A stretch of 12,239 nt of DNA, taken from Nitrospirae bacterium CG2_30_53_67. GTDB taxonomy: Bacteria; CG2-30-53-67. The notes under the pieces were generated by a model. It saw nothing but the letters and a program-made list of their open reading frames with translations. It ran no database searches and was not told the DNA's origin. The stretch lies in contig MNYV01000137.1 of the NCBI GenBank assembly GCA_001873285.1, positions 1-12,239 of the forward strand. The letters are read 5' to 3'. The stretch's first letter is position 1. Each line of letters starts with the position of its first letter. Made by a program: the position numbers and the translations under genes. Positions 8,015 to 12,239 of the stretch are shown piece after piece.

Positions 8015-8320
8015 ATGACGATCACATTGGAACACTACATTCTCCTGGGGACACTCCTCTTTCTGATCGGAGTGGCCGGTTTCCTGATCCGGAGAAATAT
8101 CTTTCTGATGTTCATGTCCATCGAGTTGATGATGAACGGCGTCAATATCTGTTTTGTCTCCTTTGCCCGGTATTACCATGATATGGCCGGCCAGGTCTTT
8201 GTCCTGTTCGTCATGACCGTGGCCGCAGCCGAGGCCGCCGTGGGGCTGGCCATCATCCTGCTGCTCTACCGGAATCGTGAGACCCTGAATGCGGACGAAT
8301 TTCATCTGATGAAGCATTAG
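8015..8320 (+). CDS. nuoK: NADH-quinone oxidoreductase subunit K (ND4L-like)
   Basis: NuoK is the three-helix membrane subunit that lies between NuoJ and NuoN and carries part of the central charged axis. From ATG 8015 the protein is 101 residues, the usual size, beginning MTITLEHYILLG as in the family. The two membrane glutamates essential in E. coli (E36 and E72) correspond to E37 (FMSIELMMNGVN) and E73 (AAAEAAVGLAI). The frame also has ATGs at 7988 and 8009, but AGAAGG at 8002-8007 sits seven bases before 8015 and overlaps the 5' region of the longer forms, so 8015 is the better start. The following 223 bases hold the octamer repeats. Confidence 0.95.
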   Translation: MTITLEHYILLGTLLFLIGVAGFLIRRNIFLMFMSIELMMNGVNICFVSFARYYHDMAGQVFVLFVMTVAAAEAAVGLAIILLLYRNRETLNADEFHLMKH

Positions 8321-8367
8321 TGAAAGTACGTGAAAGAGAAGGATACAAGATTCAAGGATGAAGAACA

Positions 8368-8415
8368 AAGGGGCCAAGGGGCCAAGGGGCCCAGGGTTCC
8401 AGGGGTCGAGTGAAA
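8368..8415 (+). repeat. Octamer array, copy A (nuoK/nuoL gap)
   Basis: Five in-phase 8-base units are followed by a distinct closing octamer: AAGGGGCC three times, CAGGGTTC, CAGGGGTC, then GAGTGAAA. The same layout (five RAGGGGYC-like units plus GAGTGAAA) recurs after nuoM at 12139-12186, and an inverted version lies at 8478-8517. Bases 8321-8367 and 8416-8477 show no gene. Confidence 0.85.
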
Positions 8416-8477
8416 GGAAGAAAACAAAAGGCTCTGGGGACCCAAGGGTTTGTAAGGTGGTTATTGGTATTTAGGTA

Positions 8478-8517
8478 TTTCACTTGAACCCTTGACCCCT
8501 AGACCCCTCGAATCCTT
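8478..8517 (-). repeat. Octamer array, inverted copy A' (nuoK/nuoL gap)
   Basis: Read on the minus strand this is AAGGATTC, GAGGGGTC, TAGGGGTC, AAGGGTTC, then the closing octamer AAGTGAAA: four units plus cap, in the same phase as copy A. Aligned from the cap it matches copy A at about 30 of 40 positions by hand count, so the transcript could fold A against A' with G-U pairs adding strength. Confidence 0.8.
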
Positions 8518-8530
8518 TTTAGAGGTTTTT

Positions 8531-8538
8531 GGAGGAGG
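8531..8538 (+). promoter_or_regulatory. Ribosome binding site deciding the nuoL TTG start
   Basis: GGAGGAGG lies five bases before TTG 8544. The longer reading from TTG 8529 would put this site inside the coding region, so 8544 is preferred. Confidence 0.75.
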
Positions 8539-8543
8539 AACGC

Positions 8544-10490
8544 TTGGAACACGCGCCGACCTGGTTGCATATATTGATTCCATTACTTCCACTGCTTGCG
8601 TTTGTGGTGAACGGCCTCTTCGGCAAGTGGCTGAAGACCCGCGCAGCCGCCGTCTCCATCGGCGCCGTGGCGGGGTCCTGCGTCCTCTCCCTCATCACCC
8701 TGGGCCGGGTCCTTTCCGGTGAGACCTTCTACGGCACGGTCTATGAATGGATCTCCTCGGGCGATTTCAGGGCGAGCATCGGGTTCAACATCGACCCCCT
8801 CACCGCAGCGATGATCGCCATGGTCACCTTGGTGGCCTCATTGATCCACATCTATTCCATCGGCTACATGCACGGGGACAAAGGGTTTGCGCGGTTCTTC
8901 GCCTACCTCTCCCTCTTCACCTTCTCCATGCTCATCCTGGTTATGGCCGACAATTTTCTGCTCCTCTATGTGGGCTGGGAGGCGGTCGGGCTCTGTTCCT
9001 ATCTGCTCATCGGGTTCTGGTATGAAAAGAAGTCGGCCTCGGACGCAGGAAAAAAGGCCTTTGTGGTGAATCGGATCGGCGACTTCGGGTTCGGCCTCGG
9101 GATCATGCTGATCTTTTACACCTTCAGGACCCTGGACTATCACGAGGTCTTCGGCGCGGTCCAGACCATCGTCGGTCAGACCCTCTCCATCCCCCTCTAT
9201 GTCACGACCATCCAGGCGGACCTTACGACCGTGATCTGCCTGCTCCTCTTTGTCGGGGCCGTTGGAAAGTCCGCGCAGTTCCCGCTCCACGTCTGGCTCC
9301 CGGACGCCATGGAAGGCCCTACGCCGGTCTCGGCCCTGATCCATGCCGCGACCATGGTCACGGCCGGGGTTTACATGGTGGCGCGGGCCAACCCGCTCTT
9401 TTCCGAATCTTCAACGGCGCTGATGGTGGTGGGATGCGTGGGCGGGTTCACCGCCTTTTTCGCTGCGACCATCGGCCTCGCCCAGAATGATATCAAACGG
9501 GTCCTGGCCTACTCCACGGTCAGCCAGCTCGGCTACATGTTCCTGGCCCTGGGGATCGGCGCCTATACGGCCGCGATCTTTCATCTTCTGACCCACGCCT
9601 TTTTCAAGGCCCTCCTCTTCCTCGGTTCCGGTTCGGTGATCCACGCCATGTCCGGGGAGCAGGATATGCGCAAGATGGGCGGGCTCAGGGACAAAATTCC
9701 CTGGACCTATGGGACCTTCGTCGTAGCCGCGCTGGCCATATCCGGGATCCCGCCGCTTGCCGGTTTCTTCAGCAAGGATGAGATCCTCTGGCAGGCCTAC
9801 TCCCACGGCACGAACTACGGTGCGGTTCTTTACCTGCTCGGCGCCTCCGCCGCTCTGATGACCGCCTTTTACATGTTCCGCCTGGTCTTTATGACCTTCC
9901 ACGGGAAGTCCCGTGTGGAGACCAAGGCCGCGCGTCACCTCCATGAATCCCCCTGGAGCATGGTGGGGCCTCTGGTGGCGCTCGCCGTCTTTTCCGCCAT
10001 CGCAGGGTTTGCCGGTCTGCCCGAGGCGTGGGGCGGGGGCAACTGGATCCACCACTTCCTGGGCCCTGTATTCGGGCACGGCCATGAAGCCGCCGGGGGC
10101 GCCACCCATCTTGAACGCATGATGGCAGGGGTCTCTGTGGTCATCGCCCTGGCCGGGATCGGGCTGGCCGCGTTTATGTATCTCGTGAGCCCCTGGCTTC
10201 CCGGGAAACTGGCATCAGGCCTGGGCGGCCTCTACAGGGCCGTTCTGAACAAGTGGTACATGGATGAGATCTATGATTTTCTTTTTGTGAATCCCGGCAA
10301 ACGCTTTGCGACCTTTCTGTGGGAGTTCGTGGACGCCTGGGTGATCGACGGAATCGTGAACGGGACGGCCGGGACGTCCAACTTTTTCGGGGAGCGGATC
10401 CGCAAGTTCCATACCGGCCACGTGGAAAACTATGCCTTGTTCATGGTGACCGGCGTGGTGATCATCCTGGGATTCTATCTCTTTGCATAA
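8544..10490 (+). CDS. nuoL: NADH-quinone oxidoreductase subunit L (ND5-like antiporter subunit)
   Basis: NuoL is the distal antiporter-like proton pump of complex I and carries the long lateral helix along the membrane arm. From TTG 8544 the protein is 648 residues, slightly longer than the 613 of E. coli, and is hydrophobic throughout. The core motifs are LLLYVGWEAVGLCSYLLIGF, with E146 corresponding to E. coli E144, and VGAVGKSAQFPLHVWLPDAM, with K242 matching the conserved TM7 Lys. These are followed by EGPTPVSALIHAATMVTAGV. LTHAFFKALLFLGSGSVIHA carries the later conserved Lys. A hydrophilic His/Gly-rich stretch (GPVFGHGHEAAGG) precedes the C-terminal helices. The closing part (NKWYMDEIYDFLFVNPGKR) is typical of NuoL and distinguishes it from Mrp antiporters. 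Confidence 0.96.
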   Translation: MEHAPTWLHILIPLLPLLAFVVNGLFGKWLKTRAAAVSIGAVAGSCVLSLITLGRVLSGETFYGTVYEWISSGDFRASIGFNIDPLTAAMIAMVTLVASLIHIYSIGYMHGDKGFARFFAYLSLFTFSMLILVMADNFLLLYVGWEAVGLCSYLLIGFWYEKKSASDAGKKAFVVNRIGDFGFGLGIMLIFYTFRTLDYHEVFGAVQTIVGQTLSIPLYVTTIQADLTTVICLLLFVGAVGKSAQFPLHVWLPDAMEGPTPVSALIHAATMVTAGVYMVARANPLFSESSTALMVVGCVGGFTAFFAATIGLAQNDIKRVLAYSTVSQLGYMFLALGIGAYTAAIFHLLTHAFFKALLFLGSGSVIHAMSGEQDMRKMGGLRDKIPWTYGTFVVAALAISGIPPLAGFFSKDEILWQAYSHGTNYGAVLYLLGASAALMTAFYMFRLVFMTFHGKSRVETKAARHLHESPWSMVGPLVALAVFSAIAGFAGLPEAWGGGNWIHHFLGPVFGHGHEAAGGATHLERMMAGVSVVIALAGIGLAAFMYLVSPWLPGKLASGLGGLYRAVLNKWYMDEIYDFLFVNPGKRFATFLWEFVDAWVIDGIVNGTAGTSNFFGERIRKFHTGHVENYALFMVTGVVIILGFYLFA

Positions 10491-10503
10491 TGAAAGAAAA
10501 GAT

Positions 10504-10607
10504 TCAGCCACGAATTGACACGAATTGGCACCGATGAAGACAAAGACAATAAAACACCAGGATACATATTTATGATATTCGTAATATTCGTGCCCATTCG
10601 TGGCTGA
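10504..10607. repeat. Decamer array in inverted arrangement (nuoL/nuoM gap)
   Basis: A perfect 12-base inverted pair bounds the element: TCAGCCACGAAT (10504-10515) and ATTCGTGGCTGA (10596-10607). Inside the left arm are 10-base units CACGAATTGA, CACGAATTGG and the diverged CACCGATGAA (10509-10538). Inside the right arm, read on the minus strand, are CACGAATGGG, CACGAATATT and ACGAATATCA (10602 back to 10573). The centre is AT-rich without further order. It ends 18 bases before the nuoM start and spares its ribosome binding site. Confidence 0.8.
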
Positions 10608-10625
10608 TTATTGTATGGAGCATCA

Positions 10626-12134
10626 ATGACGGAACATATCCTCAGCCTGATCACGTTCTTTCCTCTCTTCGGCGTGCTGCTGATTCTCCTCACGCCAAAG
10701 CGCAGCGCAGAGGCGATCCGCCGGGAGGCCTTCCTGACCTCCGTGATCACCTTTGGACTTTCACTCTATCCGGTCATCCGCTTCGACCGGGGCACCTACC
10801 TCATGCAGTTTACGGAATCAGTCCCATGGATTCCTACATGGGGGATCCATTACTCGGTGGGTGTGGACGGGATCAGCCTCCTCTTGGTTTTTCTGACCAC
10901 CCTGCTCAGCATGGTCGCCGTGCTTTCCTCATGGACCGCCGTCACTCTGCGCGTCAAGGGGTATATGATCGCCCTCCTGGTCCTCGAAACGGCCATGCTG
11001 GGGGTCTTTGTCTCCACCGACCTCTTTCTTTTCTATGTCTTCTGGGAGCTGGAGTTGATCCCCATGTTCCTGCTGATCGGCATCTGGGGCGGGGGCCGCA
11101 AGCTCTATGCGGCGATCAAGTTCTTCCTTTACACCCTGTCCGGGTCGGTCCTCATGCTGATTGCGATCCTTACCCTCTATATCCACAGTGGGGACCCGCA
11201 GAGTTTTGATATTCAGGCCATCACGCAGGCGGCATCCGGCTTCAGCCCGAAGATGCAGTTCTGGGTCTTCTGGGCGCTGTTCCTCGGGTTTGCCTTCAAG
11301 GTTCCCATGTTCCCCTTCCACACCTGGCTTCCGGACGCCCACGTGGAGGCGCCCACGGCCGGTTCCGTGATCCTGGCCGGTGTCCTCCTGAAGATGGGGA
11401 CCTACGGGTTTCTCCGGTTCGCCATTCCCATGTGCCCGGAGATGGCGCTCAGACCGGAGACTGTGAAGATCATGATGATCCTCGCCTCCACGGCCATCAT
11501 CTACGGGGCGCTGGTCGCCATGATGCAGAGGGACATGAAAAAGCTGGTCGCCTATTCTTCGGTCTCGCACATGGGATATGTGATGCTCGGGATTTTTGCC
11601 TATAATCTTCAGGGCGTATCCGGCGGGATCCTGCAGATGTTCAACCACGGGATCGTTACCGGCGCCCTGTTCCTGATCGTGGGTCTGATCTATGAGCGGC
11701 GGCACACCCGCATGATCGCCGATTTCGGGGGGATCGCCCGGGTCATGCCCATTTATGCGGCACTGTTTTCGATCTTCACCCTGGCCTCCATCGGGCTCCC
11801 CGGGACCAACGGATTCATCGGCGAGTTTCTGATCCTGGTCGGGGCCTTTACGTCCCATTACCGGATCGCGGCCGTGGTGGGGGCCTTCGGCATCATCCTG
11901 GGGGCGGCGTATATGCTCTGGCTCTATCAGCGGGTGATCTTCAACCCCATGGTCATCAAGGAGAACGAGAAGCTCACCGACCTCAGCCTCCGGGAGGTCG
12001 TGACGCTTCTGCCTCTTCTGGTCCTGGTTTTCTGGATCGGTTTTTATCCGGACCCGTTTTTAAATATGCTCAATGCCTCGGTGCAGCACCTGATCGAGCC
12101 GTTGCAGGCCTTTCAGGCAGCGACGGGGCCGTAA
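10626..12134 (+). CDS. nuoM: NADH-quinone oxidoreductase subunit M (ND4-like antiporter subunit)
   Basis: NuoM is the second antiporter-like proton pump, sitting between NuoL and NuoN. From ATG 10626 the protein is 502 residues, close to the 509 of E. coli. Key features are FYVFWELELIPMFLLIG, with E141 matching the essential E144 of E. coli; GFAFKVPMFPFHTWLPDAHV, with K225 matching TM7 Lys234; and EAPTAGSVILAGVLLKMGTY, with K256 matching Lys265. MKKLVAYSSVSHMGYVMLG and the GLPGTNGFIGEFLILVG motif are also standard. The frame opens at TTG 10611, but TATGGAG at 10614-10620 lies five bases before ATG 10626, which is therefore preferred. After the stop an octamer array begins at once; nuoN is expected beyond the window. 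Confidence 0.97.
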   Translation: MTEHILSLITFFPLFGVLLILLTPKRSAEAIRREAFLTSVITFGLSLYPVIRFDRGTYLMQFTESVPWIPTWGIHYSVGVDGISLLLVFLTTLLSMVAVLSSWTAVTLRVKGYMIALLVLETAMLGVFVSTDLFLFYVFWELELIPMFLLIGIWGGGRKLYAAIKFFLYTLSGSVLMLIAILTLYIHSGDPQSFDIQAITQAASGFSPKMQFWVFWALFLGFAFKVPMFPFHTWLPDAHVEAPTAGSVILAGVLLKMGTYGFLRFAIPMCPEMALRPETVKIMMILASTAIIYGALVAMMQRDMKKLVAYSSVSHMGYVMLGIFAYNLQGVSGGILQMFNHGIVTGALFLIVGLIYERRHTRMIADFGGIARVMPIYAALFSIFTLASIGLPGTNGFIGEFLILVGAFTSHYRIAAVVGAFGIILGAAYMLWLYQRVIFNPMVIKENEKLTDLSLREVVTLLPLLVLVFWIGFYPDPFLNMLNASVQHLIEPLQAFQAATGP

Positions 12135-12138
12135 TAAG

Positions 12139-12239
12139 AAGGGGCCGAGGGGTCAAGGGGTCAAGGGGTCGAGGGTCCGAGTGAAAAGCGGAGAGAAATA
12201 GAGTATCCAAGGGGCCAAGGATTAAAGGGGCCGAGGGAA
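12139..12239 (+). repeat. Octamer array, copy B, running past the window end
   Basis: Beginning four bases after the nuoM stop: AAGGGGCC, GAGGGGTC, AAGGGGTC, AAGGGGTC, GAGGGTCC, then the cap GAGTGAAA (12179-12186), exactly the layout of copy A at 8368-8415. After a 22-base purine-rich stretch a second run starts at 12209: AAGGGGCC, AAGGATTA, AAGGGGCC, GAGGGAA, and is cut by the window edge. By analogy with copy A, an inverted partner may follow before nuoN. No gene is seen in this region. Confidence 0.85.

Larger units (their letters stand above)
8368..8520 (+). terminator. Possible intra-operon terminator or attenuator before nuoL
   Basis: The G-rich arm (8368-8415) can pair with the C-rich arm (8478-8517), and the right arm runs directly into TTTTT at 8516-8520. 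A GC-rich stem followed by U residues resembles a Rho-independent terminator, though the loop is long (about 60 bases) and the stem imperfect. If active it would reduce nuoL-M-N relative to nuoD-K. It may equally be a by-product of the repeat. Confidence 0.3.

Noticed and set aside
8368-8517. CRISPR array
   Set aside because: The repeats are contiguous 8-base units without spacers, and there is no cas gene in the window.
8492-8722. Open frame of 76 codons overlapping the nuoL start
   Set aside because: It begins in the octamer repeat and runs out of frame through nuoL; no ribosome binding site or family features.
10929-11858. Minus-strand open frame (309 codons) opposite nuoM
   Set aside because: Asp/His/Gly/Gln-rich composition typical of the antisense of membrane-protein genes; no recognisable domain.

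Overview
This window is the middle and distal part of a bacterial nuo operon, encoding proton-pumping NADH:quinone oxidoreductase (respiratory complex I). All genes lie on the + strand in the canonical order nuoD-E-F-G-H-I-J-K-L-M. The window opens just after, or at the very end of, the gene that should be nuoC, and closes before the expected nuoN. The DNA is GC-rich with G/C-ending codons. The intergenic repeats and the formate-dehydrogenase-like NuoG suggest an anaerobic or facultative Gram-negative lineage of the Desulfobacterota/Nitrospirota type, often seen as metagenome bins. That placement is inference; no rRNA or other phylogenetic marker is present.

Layout. 64-1233 nuoD, 1297-1788 nuoE, 1789-3051 nuoF and 3119-5620 nuoG form the peripheral arm: NADH/FMN site, iron-sulfur chain and part of the quinone site. 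5622-6635 nuoH is the membrane subunit at the quinone cavity, and 6662-7159 nuoI carries clusters N6a/N6b. 7335-7844 nuoJ, 8015-8320 nuoK, 8544-10490 nuoL and 10626-12134 nuoM form the proton-pumping membrane arm. Every subunit is full length and keeps its key Cys, Glu, Lys or Tyr residues. Electrons should pass from NADH (NuoF FMN) through clusters in NuoF, NuoG and NuoI to quinone at the NuoD/NuoH interface, driving pumping through NuoH/J/K/L/M and the missing NuoA/N. NuoG is a variant: it keeps a second ferredoxin-like [4Fe-4S] motif that E. coli and Thermus NuoG have lost, on a formate-dehydrogenase-like scaffold whose metal-ligand Cys/Sec position appears to be His.

The unusual part lies between the genes. 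E/F, G/H and H/I are tight (0, 1 and 26 bases), but six other junctions each hold a repeat. D/E and F/G hold heptamer arrays (unit ATTTGAA-like) in opposite orientations. I/J holds a 162-base foldback element. J/K holds two hairpins in tail-to-tail orientation with GTCATT/AATCCAG caps. K/L and the region after nuoM hold octamer arrays (unit RAGGGGYC) ending in RAGTGAAA. L/M holds a decamer array (unit CACGAATTGR) in inverted arrangement. Thus three short-period families (7, 8 and 10 bases) and two palindromic families lie in one essential operon while leaving all reading frames and nearly all ribosome binding sites intact. I see no wholly new protein system here; the novelty lies in the repeats and in the NuoG variant.
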